The translations under genes were made by a program, and so were the position numbers. From an uncultured Clostridia bacterium (lineage in GTDB: Bacteria; Bacillota; Clostridia; Oscillospirales; Acutalibacteraceae), in assembly GCA_937896885.1 (NCBI GenBank), contig CALBNX010000009.1:1-54753 (forward strand): a stretch of DNA of 54,753 nucleotides, given 5' to 3'. Positions 27,521 to 36,692 of the stretch are shown one piece after another (within the stretch, counting starts at the first letter, position 1; every line of letters starts with the position of its first letter). Below the pieces are notes generated by a model. It did no database searches, had not been told where the DNA came from, and was given only the letters and a program-made list of their open reading frames with translations.

Positions 27521-29338
27521 TTATTCAACCGTAACGCTCTTTGCAAGGTTTCTTGGCTTGTCAACATCAAATCCTTTTTGGGTAGTTGTGTGATATGCAA
27601 GCAACTGCAAAGGAATAACTGTGAGAGACGGTGTTAAATATCTCTGTGCGTCGGGTATAAAAATCACTTGGTCTGCAATGTCTTCGATACCCTTTGTGCC
27701 TTCTTTTACTACAGCAATCACATAAGCGCCACGAGCGTGAACTTCTTTGATATTCCCGACCATCTTACTAAAGAGAGAGTCGTCTGTGGCAATAGCCATA
27801 ACAACTGTGCCTGGTTCAATAAGTGATATTGTGCCGTGCTTTAATTCGCCCGCACCATATCCTTCACAATGAATATATGAGATTTCTTTGAGTTTGAGAG
27901 ACCCTTCAAGGCAAATGGGATAATCAATACCACGACCGATAAAGAAAATGTGCTCTTTTGTTGCAATATGTTTTGAAAGTGTTTTTGTTATTTCGTCACA
28001 ACCCAAAGCATTGCTAATTTTTTCAGGTAGCATAAGAATTTCATTCGTAAAACTCTTGATTTGGTTGTCATTCATAAGACCCTTTTGCTGTGCAAGATAA
28101 GCTGAAAGCACATAAGAAACACCCAACTGTGCAGAAAATGCCTTTGTGGTTGCAACTGCGATTTCTGCGCCTGCATTAGTATAAATTACGCCGTCACTCT
28201 CACGGGCTATTGTGCTGAATAACACATTAACAATGGATAAAGTGAAAGCGCCACGCTTTTTTGCTTCTCGCAAAGATGCAAGAGTGTCAGCAGTTTCACC
28301 TGACTGGCTGACGAAAATGCAAAGGTCACCTTTTTCGATAATAGGGTTTCTATATCTGAATTCACTTGCAATATCAACTGTTACAGGTATTCTTGCCATA
28401 TCTTCAATGATATATTTTGCAGTCATTCCAACATGATAAGCACTACCACAAGCAACAATATAAATACGCTTTAAGTCTTTAATAAAGTTATGTGGAAATT
28501 CAAAAGGAAGAAAGATTTTGCCATCTTTGATTAAAGGGGATATGGTGTCTTTAACTGCTTTTGGTTGCTCAAAAATCTCTTTTGCCATAAAGAAATCATA
28601 TCCACCTTTTTCAGCAGCATCAATGCTTAAATTTATGGTTTGTATTTCACATTCTTTTTGCGTTGCACACTCGTCATAAACTTTGATTTCGTCTTTTGTG
28701 ATTTCAATAAATTCACCGTCATTTACAATATAGCATTCACGAGTATATGGGAGAATTGCAGGAATATCAGACGCAAGATAGTTTTGATTTTTACCCTTGC
28801 CCACAATCATAGGACTATCCTTTTTCATTGCGAAAACTGTGTCGTCATAACCTTTTACAAGCATTGCAACGGCATAAGAGCCCTCTAATTTCTGTGAAGT
28901 TTTAATGAGTGTCGTGAGTGCATCACCATCAAATAAAGAATCAAAAAGCTGCGCTATAACTTCGGTGTCTGTCTGTGATTTAAACTCATATCCTTTGCTA
29001 ATCAAATCTTCTTTTAGTTCAATATAATTTTCAATAATTCCGTTGTGTACAAGTGTCACAATATCATTCATTGACTTGTGAGGGTGTGCATTAATCTGGT
29101 CTGGTGCACCGTGAGTTGCCCAACGGGTGTGACCAATACCGATTGTGCCCTGTGGATTCTCACTATCAACAAGTTTTTGAAGATTTTGGATGCGTCCCTT
29201 TTCTTTGATAACTGTAACATCTTTGTCACGAACAGCGATACCTGCCGAGTCATATCCACGATATTCAAGGCGACGAAGCCCTTCTAAAAGAACAGGTGTA
29301 GCCTGTTCTTCGCCTACAAAACCTACTATGCCACACAT
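27521..29338 (-). CDS. glmS: Glutamine--fructose-6-phosphate transaminase (isomerizing)
   Basis: 605 residues. N-terminal Ntn glutaminase with Cys2 nucleophile (MCGIVGFVGEE), RRLEYRGYDSAG and HTRWATHG; two SIS domains with ACGSAYHVG, SQSGETADTLA and AVATTKAFSAQ; C-terminal DKPRNLAKSVTVE, all family hallmarks. Makes glucosamine-6-P, the first step towards the UDP-GlcNAc made by GlmU. ATG 29338 follows GGAGG. Only about 70 bases separate it from the divergent gene, so there is no room for a glmS ribozyme. Confidence 0.98.
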   Translation of the reverse strand: MCGIVGFVGEEQATPVLLEGLRRLEYRGYDSAGIAVRDKDVTVIKEKGRIQNLQKLVDSENPQGTIGIGHTRWATHGAPDQINAHPHKSMNDIVTLVHNGIIENYIELKEDLISKGYEFKSQTDTEVIAQLFDSLFDGDALTTLIKTSQKLEGSYAVAMLVKGYDDTVFAMKKDSPMIVGKGKNQNYLASDIPAILPYTRECYIVNDGEFIEITKDEIKVYDECATQKECEIQTINLSIDAAEKGGYDFFMAKEIFEQPKAVKDTISPLIKDGKIFLPFEFPHNFIKDLKRIYIVACGSAYHVGMTAKYIIEDMARIPVTVDIASEFRYRNPIIEKGDLCIFVSQSGETADTLASLREAKKRGAFTLSIVNVLFSTIARESDGVIYTNAGAEIAVATTKAFSAQLGVSYVLSAYLAQQKGLMNDNQIKSFTNEILMLPEKISNALGCDEITKTLSKHIATKEHIFFIGRGIDYPICLEGSLKLKEISYIHCEGYGAGELKHGTISLIEPGTVVMAIATDDSLFSKMVGNIKEVHARGAYVIAVVKEGTKGIEDIADQVIFIPDAQRYLTPSLTVIPLQLLAYHTTTQKGFDVDKPRNLAKSVTVE

Positions 29339-29407
29339 AATTTTGCCTCCTTAACGGTCTATTTTGAAATTTTGTTGTCAATAATAATTCAGAAAGGAGC
29401 AATTTTT

Positions 29408-30250
29408 ATGAATACATCTTACATTAAACTTAATGCGAAAAAGCATCTTGTCAAATGTCATTTCAAATGCTTTTTGGTGTCCATTTTGCCCTATGTAACT
29501 ATTATTTTGCTTGGTGCTTTGAATTATTATTTGTATTTTATGTTAAAAGATATGAATTTTAGTTTTTTACATCTTAAACCATCTTATGCTGTCTATCTTC
29601 GCGCGACACTATTCACTTTAAGTGTATGCTTGTCTTTGTTGATTTGGCGAATAGCAACATTTTTTACTCATAATTTTTATTATCTCAAAAGTCGAAAAGG
29701 GGATATATCGTATTTTTCTTCAATAAAAAAACTAAGTTTCAAAAAAATCTGCACATTGCTTACAACTGATATTTTAAAACTGTATTTGTCTGTTGCTTGG
29801 GGTGCTCTTTATTTTGCCCCCTGTGTTTCTGTTTCTTTTACTCTATATTACTATTGGAATAGTGACGAATTCAGCCGAAATATTGCACTCACACTCATAA
29901 TTTCAGCATTTATTCTGTTTCTTATCGGCTCATTTTTTCTTTTTGTAACTCTCAAAAGATATTCAATGTGCTACCCGATAGCCTTTGAAACGGACGAAAA
30001 AGACTCTCTCATAGTCTTTCAAAAATGTATCGAAATGATGAATGGCAAGTGTTTAAACTTTTCTTTTTATAATGTTTCTTTCTGGGGTTGGGTTTTGTCA
30101 TGCGTTTTAGTTTTACCTGTTTTCTATGTTTTGCCATATAAACAGATGTCAAAATATAGTTATTATAATTTCGCAACAAGAAAAAAGTTGCAAGAAGAAA
30201 CACCACAAAAACCAATTGTTTTTTATATTCAAAAGAGAAAAGAAGTGTAA
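29408..30250 (+). CDS. DUF975-like integral membrane protein
   Basis: 280 residues with about five hydrophobic helices (about residues 22-50, 60-85, 115-140, 155-185, 215-240). The C-terminal part (DSLIVFQKCIEMMNGK...FYNVSFWGWVLSCVLVLPVFYVLPY) resembles the DUF975 signature: a short amphipathic stretch, Gly-Trp within a helix, then a PY turn. Overall similarity is weak, so the family call is tentative. ATG 29408 follows AAAGGAG; an upstream in-frame start at 29372 has no ribosome site. Divergent from glmS and followed by a GC-rich inverted repeat. Function unknown. Confidence 0.65.
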   Translation: MNTSYIKLNAKKHLVKCHFKCFLVSILPYVTIILLGALNYYLYFMLKDMNFSFLHLKPSYAVYLRATLFTLSVCLSLLIWRIATFFTHNFYYLKSRKGDISYFSSIKKLSFKKICTLLTTDILKLYLSVAWGALYFAPCVSVSFTLYYYWNSDEFSRNIALTLIISAFILFLIGSFFLFVTLKRYSMCYPIAFETDEKDSLIVFQKCIEMMNGKCLNFSFYNVSFWGWVLSCVLVLPVFYVLPYKQMSKYSYYNFATRKKLQEETPQKPIVFYIQKRKEV

Positions 30251-30262
30251 AATAAATTGTGG

Positions 30263-30389
30263 TTTGTCGGGATAGTTAATATGATAAGCGTAGGGCGGGG
30301 GATTGCTCCCGCCGTTTGAAGTGCATATGATAATCAGGTTCGGCGGGAGCAAGCCCCCGCCCTACATTGTTTTAAATCTCCCCGACAAA
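30263..30389. repeat. MITE-like element with long GC-rich inverted repeats
   Basis: A 25-base inverted repeat (30290-30314 and 30341-30365, one mismatch, starting GTAGGGCGGGGG) flanks a 26-base loop. It sits inside a shorter outer repeat TTTGTCGGG (30263-30271) / CCCGACAAA (30381-30389). The arms are strongly GC-rich in an AT-rich genome. No coding sequence is inside. Confidence 0.65.
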
Positions 30390-30410
30390 TTCAAATTTGT
30401 ATATTTAAAC

Positions 30411-30444
30411 AAAAAAATGGCACTCTCCATAAGGAAAGTGCCAT
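30411..30444 (-). terminator. Intrinsic terminator after pduL
   Basis: On the minus strand, ATGGCACT..AGTGCCAT with a short second stem, followed by T7. Confidence 0.88.
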
Positions 30445-30462
30445 AATGCTTTGTGTATTAAA

Positions 30463-31035
30463 TTAAAGGATAACACCCATTGTGCCAGGTGCGCAAAGTG
30501 CAGCATTTGCTTCGTCTGTATCAATGTGCATTGCAAGTGCAAAGTTAGGATGAACACGAACAACAACATCACCGAATGTGAGTGTTCTGTCAGCAGATGG
30601 AACCTTAACTTCAACAACCTGTTTGTCAACGAGACCATATTTTTCTGCATCGTCTGGAGTCATATGAATATGTCTCTTTGCAACGATAACGCCGTTTTCG
30701 ATTTCGATTTCGCCTTTAGGACCAACGATTTTGCAGCCTGGTGTGTTTGCAATGTCGCCTGATTCTCTAACAACTGCCTGAACGCCGATTGAACGAGCGT
30801 CTGAAGCAGAAATTTCAACCTGTGTTGCAGTTCTAACGGGACCAAGAATTGAAACACCTGGGAACTGACCTTTAGGGCCGATTACTGCGATTCTTTCTTC
30901 ACAAGCATATTGACCTGGTTGTGAAAGGTCCTTTTTCTTTGTGAGTTCATATCCTTCACCGAAAAGGATTTCAAGGTGTTCTTGTGAAATGTGAGCGTGT
31001 CTAGCGCTTGTTTCAACTAAAACTGTTTTTTCCAT
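30463..31035 (-). CDS. pduL: PduL-type phosphate acyltransferase
   Basis: 190 residues. Interconverts acyl-CoA and acyl phosphate and can serve as the phosphotransacetylase of acetate fermentation. PduL zinc-binding motifs are present: SARHAHIS near the start, KRHIHMTPDDA in the second half, and VRVHPNF. There is no encapsulation peptide extension and no microcompartment gene nearby, so this is a cytosolic metabolic form. No acetate kinase is adjacent. A weak AGAAGA precedes the ATG; a strong terminator follows. Confidence 0.93.
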   Translation of the reverse strand: MEKTVLVETSARHAHISQEHLEILFGEGYELTKKKDLSQPGQYACEERIAVIGPKGQFPGVSILGPVRTATQVEISASDARSIGVQAVVRESGDIANTPGCKIVGPKGEIEIENGVIVAKRHIHMTPDDAEKYGLVDKQVVEVKVPSADRTLTFGDVVVRVHPNFALAMHIDTDEANAALCAPGTMGVIL

Positions 31036-31114
31036 ATATCATTCTTCTTTCTTAAAAATTTTCAAAATTCTATTATCTATATAATATAACTTTTTTGTGT
31101 ATTTGTAAAGACGA

Positions 31115-31762
31115 TTAAAGCAATTCTTCAAATGATTTTATGTAATAGTCAGCAACTTCTTTGATTTTATCGGTGTCATCTGCAGAACTTTTGTCATATA
31201 CACCACAAACTGTGAAATTTCCTTTTTTAGCACCACAAAGACCCTCAATAATGTCTTCAAAAACAATGCAATCTTCAGGAGCAACACTCATTCTCTGGGC
31301 GGCGAGAAGATAAATATCAGGCTCGGTTTTGCCGATGTTGATTTCACTGACATAGGCAAAGGTGTCGAAGAAATCAAAAATACCATGTTTTTTGAGAGTA
31401 CCTTCGCACACTATCTTTTCACTTGCCGTCGCAAAAGACATTTTAACCCCTTTGTCGTGTAGCATTTTAAGATACTCATATACGCCCGGCTTCAAATCAA
31501 CATCATTGAGATAACCCTGCCTACAAAGGTCGAGCCATTCGTCAACGATTTCGTCAATATCTTCTTTGATGTTATATTTCTCTTTTGTATAGACTGCAGC
31601 AGCTTTTAAGTGCATATTTTTAATAACTTCAATATATTCAGGTGTGACCTTTAAATTGCGTCTTCTGAAAAATTCTTCGTCCACATCGTGCCAAATGTGC
31701 ATTGAGTCAAGAAGTGTGCCGTCAAGGTCGAAAATAGCACCTTTAAATTCTTTAATATCCAT
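31115..31762 (-). CDS. HAD family hydrolase, beta-phosphoglucomutase-like
   Basis: 215 residues, HAD subfamily IA with an alpha-helical cap. Motif I FDLDGTLLDSM carries the nucleophile and acid Asp residues; motif II FATASE; motif III/IV KTEPDIYLLAAQ and VFEDIIEGLCGAKKG. ATG 31762 lies directly after the TGA of the upstream Cof gene (TGATATG) with GGTGA as ribosome site; the longer upstream frame is only overlap. Likely a sugar-phosphate phosphatase or mutase; substrate unknown. Confidence 0.88.
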   Translation of the reverse strand: MDIKEFKGAIFDLDGTLLDSMHIWHDVDEEFFRRRNLKVTPEYIEVIKNMHLKAAAVYTKEKYNIKEDIDEIVDEWLDLCRQGYLNDVDLKPGVYEYLKMLHDKGVKMSFATASEKIVCEGTLKKHGIFDFFDTFAYVSEINIGKTEPDIYLLAAQRMSVAPEDCIVFEDIIEGLCGAKKGNFTVCGVYDKSSADDTDKIKEVADYYIKSFEELL

Positions 31763-31763
31763 A

Positions 31764-32606
31764 TCATTCACCAAACACATATTTGTTGATAGCTTTTGCA
31801 ACACCACCGTTATCATTGGTGTCTGTTACATATTTTGCAGTGGATTTCACAAGGTCTGTGCCGTTTGCCATAGCGAAAGAGTAATCGGCAAACTGAAGCA
31901 TTGAACAGTCATTTTCGCCATCACCGAAACACATAATGTTTTCTTTGCTAATGCCGAGTGCGTCTGCCAAGCCTTTAATTGCAAAGCCCTTTGTAGCTTC
32001 TCTGTCAGTCATTTCAAGGTTCCCGTTAGCACCTTTAATAATAGGGAATGAAGATGCAAAGGCAACATCACAAGTTTTGCCGATTTTTTCTTCAATTTCG
32101 ATTCTTTCTTCACCTGTGAGAGAAAGAATGTTGAGCTTTTCAATGCCGTCACTACCAATGAGTTTTGCAAGGTCAGGGACAGGTTTAATGAAATCTTTAA
32201 GTAAGTCGTGAATATGTGGTGGCACGTGTTCACCATCAAACATAGCATAGCTTTTCTCGTTCATATAGCAATCGCCCTTATAATAGATTTCATAAATCAG
32301 ATTATAATCCTTGAGAATGTTGAAAATCTCAACAGATTGAGTGTTGCTCATAAGTGTTGAACAAACAACTTGTCCTGTATGCAAATCATAAGTGACTGCA
32401 CCGTTTGAAGTTATGAGATAATCGAGAAAAGGCAACTGTTCTGAAACATTGTCAGCAAGAATTTTTGTTCTTCCACTTGCGACTGCAACCTTTATACCTA
32501 TTTCGTGAGCCTTTTTGAATGCATCAATATTCTCTTGCGGAATTGTCAAATGATTGCTGTTTAAAAATGTACCATCAAGGTCTGTTGCAACAAGTTTTAT
32601 ATCCAT
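31764..32606 (-). CDS. Cof-type HAD-IIB family phosphatase
   Basis: 280 residues. Motif I ATDLDGTFLNSNH, motif II VAVASGRT, motif III Lys in REATKGFAIKGLADALG, and motif IV MCFGDGENDCSMLQFA, with the large C2-type cap between II and III. The layout is typical of YidA/Cof phosphatases that act on sugar phosphates or flavin/pyridoxal phosphates. ATG 32606 follows AGGTGA, which overlaps the stop of the FkbM gene, so the FkbM-Cof-HAD set is translationally coupled. Confidence 0.9.
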   Translation of the reverse strand: MDIKLVATDLDGTFLNSNHLTIPQENIDAFKKAHEIGIKVAVASGRTKILADNVSEQLPFLDYLITSNGAVTYDLHTGQVVCSTLMSNTQSVEIFNILKDYNLIYEIYYKGDCYMNEKSYAMFDGEHVPPHIHDLLKDFIKPVPDLAKLIGSDGIEKLNILSLTGEERIEIEEKIGKTCDVAFASSFPIIKGANGNLEMTDREATKGFAIKGLADALGISKENIMCFGDGENDCSMLQFADYSFAMANGTDLVKSTAKYVTDTNDNGGVAKAINKYVFGE

Positions 32607-32614
32607 AATTTCAC

Positions 32615-33667
32615 CTAAATACAATAAATGTTAGTATCCCAAAATGAGATGTGCTTGTGATGACGAAGATAAATTTTGTAATCAGCATTTATTTCTTTAA
32701 CCCTGTTTACAAGAGTAAATATATCTTCGCTTCTATGATAAACAGCCATACAAAGTTTTGGCGTATTTTGTAAAGACTTAAAAGCACCTTTGAGCATTTC
32801 ACTCTCTGCACCCTCAATGTCAATGTTGAAATATGAGAAATCACCATATTTTTCTGTGATATAGTCAACACAGAGTGCCTGTTTTTCTTCACCTTTTTTA
32901 TTTGCCGAAGCACCGCGCCCCTTGTTGCCATCAAAGGTTAGGACACAGTTTTCGGACCAAATTACATTGTTAAGTGCTTTGCAATTTTTAAGTTCTTCGC
33001 AATATGCTTGCAACTTTTTGAATGTTCTTGTGTCAGGCTCAACTGCAATGATTTTTTCATAGGATTTTGCATATCGCAAAAATTCTTCAATCGTATCTCC
33101 ACGATAAGCACCAAGGTCAAGAAAACTCTCATTTTCACCCAATTTTAAGATAGAAAAGGCTTCGTCCTTGTCTGTTTCACAATTAAAACAGTAATTTAAA
33201 TCACCGGTAATCTGAAACTTTATGATATTCTCGAAAACTTTTCTTGATTGCTCATCTGCAAGGTGAGAATAGGCTAATTTAATCTTGGCAATATGCTTTT
33301 CTAAAAAGTCTTTATTGAAAATATTGTCACCAAAAACGGGGACGGACGGCATTATAACCTGATGTCGCTTTGATAAAGCCTTAATATTATCAATAACTTC
33401 TGCTAATGGACTTGCAAAACAAAGTACAATCACAAAATCTTCATATTCATTCTCAATTTGTGATATGGGTTTCACTTGAAATCCACGAAAACTGCGATTT
33501 CTCACAAAGCCATCACTTGCACAAACGGCAGAAATAGAAATTTTTAGTTTTTCAAATTCATCGAATACTCTATCAGCACCATTGCCTGTGCCGTAAATCA
33601 CAATGGGTAGGGTAGTGCTCTGTAAAAAATCCCAACTTGATTCAGTTTCTAAAAGATTTTTGAACAT
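32615..33667 (-). CDS. FkbM family SAM-dependent methyltransferase with N-terminal Rossmann-like domain
   Basis: 350 residues. The first about 110 residues form a nucleotide-sugar-like Rossmann segment (PIVIYGTGNGADRVFDEF), then an FkbM methyltransferase domain with SAM motif FLDLGAYRGDTIEEFL, IAVEPDTRTFKKL and the FkbM feature FNIDIEGAESEMLKGA. Members often O-methylate sugars of surface glycans. ATG 33667 has GGTGG 6 bases upstream. Operon with two HAD phosphatases; the common substrate is not evident. Confidence 0.87.
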   Translation of the reverse strand: MFKNLLETESSWDFLQSTTLPIVIYGTGNGADRVFDEFEKLKISISAVCASDGFVRNRSFRGFQVKPISQIENEYEDFVIVLCFASPLAEVIDNIKALSKRHQVIMPSVPVFGDNIFNKDFLEKHIAKIKLAYSHLADEQSRKVFENIIKFQITGDLNYCFNCETDKDEAFSILKLGENESFLDLGAYRGDTIEEFLRYAKSYEKIIAVEPDTRTFKKLQAYCEELKNCKALNNVIWSENCVLTFDGNKGRGASANKKGEEKQALCVDYITEKYGDFSYFNIDIEGAESEMLKGAFKSLQNTPKLCMAVYHRSEDIFTLVNRVKEINADYKIYLRHHKHISFWDTNIYCI

Positions 33668-33734
33668 ATCTACACCACCATTCATAAATTTTTACAATAT
33701 TTAAATAATATCATAAACGATATAAAAACACAAC

Positions 33735-33770
33735 AAAAAGCATCTGGCTTTATAAGTCAGACGCTTTTTA
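33735..33770 (-). terminator. Terminator after the cell-wall-binding gene
   Basis: GCRTCTGRCTT / AAGYCAGAYGC imperfect hairpin flanked by A5 and T5, so it can work in either direction. Confidence 0.8.
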
Positions 33771-33787
33771 TTTTATAACAAAATTAA

Positions 33788-35224
33788 TTATTCTTCAGGA
33801 ATAATAGGCTCTTCAGGTGTTTCAGATTCTTCAGGTGTTTCGGGGTTAAGTACTAAAGCACCATCTTCGTTAAAGAAATAATCAACACCATCGATTGTGA
33901 CATTACCAGTTACTCTGTATCCGTTAGAATCAAGATAATAGAGGTTATCGTCAACCTTAACCCAGTCGTTTTTCACCATGCTTCCATTGTCATCAAGATA
34001 GCACCAACCGATGCTGTCTTTCTTGAAACAATTAGTAACAGCATAGCCATCTTCACCTAAATAGCACCAACCTTTTGAGTCTCTAACCCATTTTTCAGTT
34101 GCCGCTTTGCCGTCAGCACCAAGATAACGCCAACCTGTACCGTCGTGTTTCCATGTGTTAGCAACTCTGTAACCGTTTGCGTTGATATAGTAGAAAGCAC
34201 CGTCAAGTTCTACCCAAGTGTTTCTCACCATGCTACCTTCTGAATCGAGATAACACCATCCAACGCTATCTTTTTTGAAACAGTTAGTAACAGCATAGCC
34301 GTCTTCACCTAAATAGCACCAACCCTTTGAGTCTTTGACCCATGTGTTTGTAACTTTGTGGCCACTGTTGTTAACATAGCACCAACCTGTGCCGTCGTTT
34401 ACCCATCTGTTATATGCACAATAACCATTACTGTCAACATAGCACCAACCAGCGCTGTCTTTTATCCAACAGCTTGTTACCATATAACCTTCTGCATCAA
34501 GATAACACCAACCAGTGCTATCTTTCATCCAACATTCTCTCATTGGATAACCATTTGGGCCAACATAAGCCCAACCATAATCATCTTTAACCCAACGATT
34601 AGTTAACATATAACCGTTTGAGCCAACATAAACAAAGTCAACACTATCTTTAACCCATTTGTTTGTAACCATATAACCATCGTTACCGAGATAGCACCAA
34701 CCTTTAGAGTCTCTCATCCATTGGTTCATGACCTTTTTGCCGTCTTTATAATAAACCCATTTGCCATTGAGTAATTTCCAACCATTTGACGGTTTTTGGT
34801 TTGGATTTTTTAAGGTGACTACGCATTCGTCATAATAATTTGATTCGTAATATTCACCGTCTATAGAGAATCCGAGATAAACCTCTATTGTATAATTGCC
34901 TGTAGGATAATTTCTAGTATCCCAATCAATATAGTGAGTATAAATATCATAATTATCGTGATAAATAGAAATATCTTCAATACTAGCTACAAGCCTGTTG
35001 TTAGAATCATAAACATATGCTGAAAGATATTGCTGTTTCCAAAGTTGTTCATATAAAATGACAATTTCAACCGTATCGCCAACATAAAAGTCCTGATTAC
35101 GTGTTGAGTCGCTGATAGCAACTCTTGGATAATAATCTTCTTCAGCAGATGCACTTACTGAAAAGCACATTATCCCAGAAACAAGCATAATCAAGCACAA
35201 TAAAACAGATAAACACTTTTTCAT
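33788..35224 (-). CDS. Secreted protein with about 15 cell-wall-binding (choline/glucan-binding type) repeats
   Basis: 478 residues. Signal peptide KKCLSVLLCLIMLVSG..SVSASAEE, then a roughly 110-residue beta-rich domain with no clear relative, then from about residue 145 some 15 consecutive 21-residue repeats of the form W-x-K-D-S-x-G-W-C-Y-L-x-x-D-G-Y-x-V-T-N. Repeats 8-9 and 12-13 are nearly identical, pointing to recent internal duplication. Most repeats carry Cys in GWCY where other proteins have Tyr. The tail is acidic and Pro-rich (PETPEESETPEEP). Probably bound to wall polymers; there is no catalytic domain. GGGGGA precedes the ATG. Confidence 0.9.
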   Translation of the reverse strand: MKKCLSVLLCLIMLVSGIMCFSVSASAEEDYYPRVAISDSTRNQDFYVGDTVEIVILYEQLWKQQYLSAYVYDSNNRLVASIEDISIYHDNYDIYTHYIDWDTRNYPTGNYTIEVYLGFSIDGEYYESNYYDECVVTLKNPNQKPSNGWKLLNGKWVYYKDGKKVMNQWMRDSKGWCYLGNDGYMVTNKWVKDSVDFVYVGSNGYMLTNRWVKDDYGWAYVGPNGYPMRECWMKDSTGWCYLDAEGYMVTSCWIKDSAGWCYVDSNGYCAYNRWVNDGTGWCYVNNSGHKVTNTWVKDSKGWCYLGEDGYAVTNCFKKDSVGWCYLDSEGSMVRNTWVELDGAFYYINANGYRVANTWKHDGTGWRYLGADGKAATEKWVRDSKGWCYLGEDGYAVTNCFKKDSIGWCYLDDNGSMVKNDWVKVDDNLYYLDSNGYRVTGNVTIDGVDYFFNEDGALVLNPETPEESETPEEPIIPEE

Positions 35225-35334
35225 AAAAATCCCCCTAAAAGTTTTATTATAACTATCATATCACTTTAGTATAGTAAAGTCAATGATGCCGAAATCATTT
35301 CAACATAGAAAAACAAATCTGTTTTATGTAGATA

Positions 35335-35363
35335 TTGACGAAAAAAGGATTTTGCAATAAAAT
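35335..35363 (+). promoter_or_regulatory. Promoter for the EamA gene
   Basis: TTGACG (35335-35340), 17-base spacer, TAAAAT (35358-35363). Confidence 0.8.
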
Positions 35364-35392
35364 ACCCTTATCACATTTTTGGGAGATTGTTT

Positions 35393-36274
35393 ATGAAAAA
35401 CACATTTAGTGCAAGAACAATGTTAATAATCTCAATGTCAGTTTTTGGCACAATCGGTCTTTTTGTGCGAAATATCGGCTTGCCATCAGGTGAGATTGCT
35501 CTTTACAGAGCAGTGCTCGCTATGATTCTAATTGGCTCTTTTCTAGGTGTAACAAAACAAAAAATCCCATTTTCTAAAATTAAAAAAGAAATACCGTTGC
35601 TTATTTTGTCAGGTGTTGCAATGGGTTTTAACTGGATATTGCTCTTTGAAGCATATAAATATACCACCGTGTCAGTTGCAACTTTAAGTTATTATTTCGC
35701 ACCAGTAATCGTCACAATCGCGTGCCCTATACTCTTTAAAGAAAAAATGAAAGCAAAGCAATGGATTTGTTTTGTTATGTCAACTCTTGGTATCGTGCTT
35801 ATAACAGGAATAGGGGACATAAGCCAAGGGGAGAGCCATATCAAAGGTATTTTGTTCGGACTTGGCGCAGCATCCCTTTATGCAACAGTTATTCTTGTAA
35901 ATAAATTTATCAAAAATGTTGACGGAATACACAGAACATTTTTGCAGTTTATCGCAGCTATAATTGTGCTTGTGCCTTATGTGGCATTGACAGATGGCGT
36001 AAATCTTCAGTCTCTCAACACAAAAGGCTGGGTGTGCTTGCTAATAGTCGGCATTATTCACACAGGTATTACATATTGTCTTTATTTTTCATCGCTTAAA
36101 GAATTGCCGGGACAAAAAGCCGCAATTTTAAGTTATATTGACCCTCTGGTAGCAGTTTTGGTGTCGGTTGTGATTCTCAATGAAAAAATGACTTTAATGC
36201 AGATTTTAGGTGGTATCTTGATTTTAGGTTTCACTCTCTGGAACGAAATGCCCTCAAAAAAAGCGAATAAATAA
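35393..36274 (+). CDS. EamA/DMT family transporter
   Basis: 293 residues with ten hydrophobic helices in two EamA halves. The first half has GTIGLFVRNIGLPSGEIALYR and the second LGAASLYATVILVNKFI and IDPLVAVLVSVVILNEKMTL, a typical end of the second EamA repeat. Members export amino acids or other metabolites; substrate unknown. ATG 35393 follows GGGAG at 7 bases; the TTG at 35387 is in the same frame but lacks spacing. Monocistronic. Confidence 0.92.
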   Translation: MKNTFSARTMLIISMSVFGTIGLFVRNIGLPSGEIALYRAVLAMILIGSFLGVTKQKIPFSKIKKEIPLLILSGVAMGFNWILLFEAYKYTTVSVATLSYYFAPVIVTIACPILFKEKMKAKQWICFVMSTLGIVLITGIGDISQGESHIKGILFGLGAASLYATVILVNKFIKNVDGIHRTFLQFIAAIIVLVPYVALTDGVNLQSLNTKGWVCLLIVGIIHTGITYCLYFSSLKELPGQKAAILSYIDPLVAVLVSVVILNEKMTLMQILGGILILGFTLWNEMPSKKANK

Positions 36275-36305
36275 AAACATTTCACATATAATAGTAAAAA
36301 AGTAC

Positions 36306-36334
36306 TTGACAAATATGCATTCAAAGTGTATTAT
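36306..36334 (+). promoter_or_regulatory. Promoter for the initiator tRNA
   Basis: TTGACA (36306-36311), 17-base spacer, TATTAT (36329-36334); start of the mature tRNA is 34 bases further on. Confidence 0.82.
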
Positions 36335-36367
36335 TATAAAGCACTCTTTGAGAGCACAAGTAAATAT

Positions 36368-36443
<76 letters not shown>

Positions 36444-36444
36444 G

Positions 36445-36490
36445 AAATGAGAAAAGACATCTGCAAGGGTGTCTTTTTTCGTTTCTAATT
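36445..36490 (+). terminator. tRNA terminator, repeated at 42575-42620
   Basis: AAAAGACATC / GGTGTCTTTT hairpin with T6. The 46-base stretch recurs at 42575-42620 with two mismatches. Confidence 0.85.
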
Positions 36491-36512
36491 ATGAAAGAAA
36501 GATTTAATTTTC

Positions 36513-36540
36513 GCTCGTCGGGTTATGAGCCCGAAGGGCG
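36513..36540 (+). repeat. Loop-reversed copy of the tRNA-fMet anticodon arm
   Basis: GCTCGTCGGG + TTATGAG + CCCGAAGGGCG. Stem and flanks match the tRNA (36389-36416) in direct orientation, but the seven loop bases CTCATAA appear as their reverse complement. Confidence 0.8.
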
Positions 36541-36587
36541 AATAAGTCGAAGGTAGAGAGCGAAGCGAACGACCGAGCGGAAGTGAA

Positions 36588-36651
36588 TGACAGTCCAGTG
36601 GACTGTCAGAGCCGCGAGGTGACCGAAGACAAATTCTCCGCAGAGAATTTG
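36588..36651 (+). repeat. Two perfect hairpins in the tRNA-linked element
   Basis: TGACAGTCC-agt-GGACTGTCA (36588-36608) and CAAATTCTC-cgca-GAGAATTTG (36630-36651), each a perfect 9-pair stem, 21 bases apart. Confidence 0.85.
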
Positions 36652-36658
36652 GCAAGAC

Positions 36659-36687
36659 CGTTGGTTCAAGTCCTCCCTCCGCAACCA
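36659..36687 (+). repeat. 29-base direct repeat, copy 2 (pseudo tRNA-fMet 3' end)
   Basis: Exact copy of 36415-36443 including CCA and the T-stem mismatches, without the 5' half of a tRNA. Confidence 0.95.
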
Positions 36688-36692
36688 AATCA

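Noticed and set aside
29339..29407. Possible glmS ribozyme upstream of glmS
   Set aside because: Only about 70 bases lie between glmS and the divergent gene, too short for the ribozyme core, and no matching sequence is seen.
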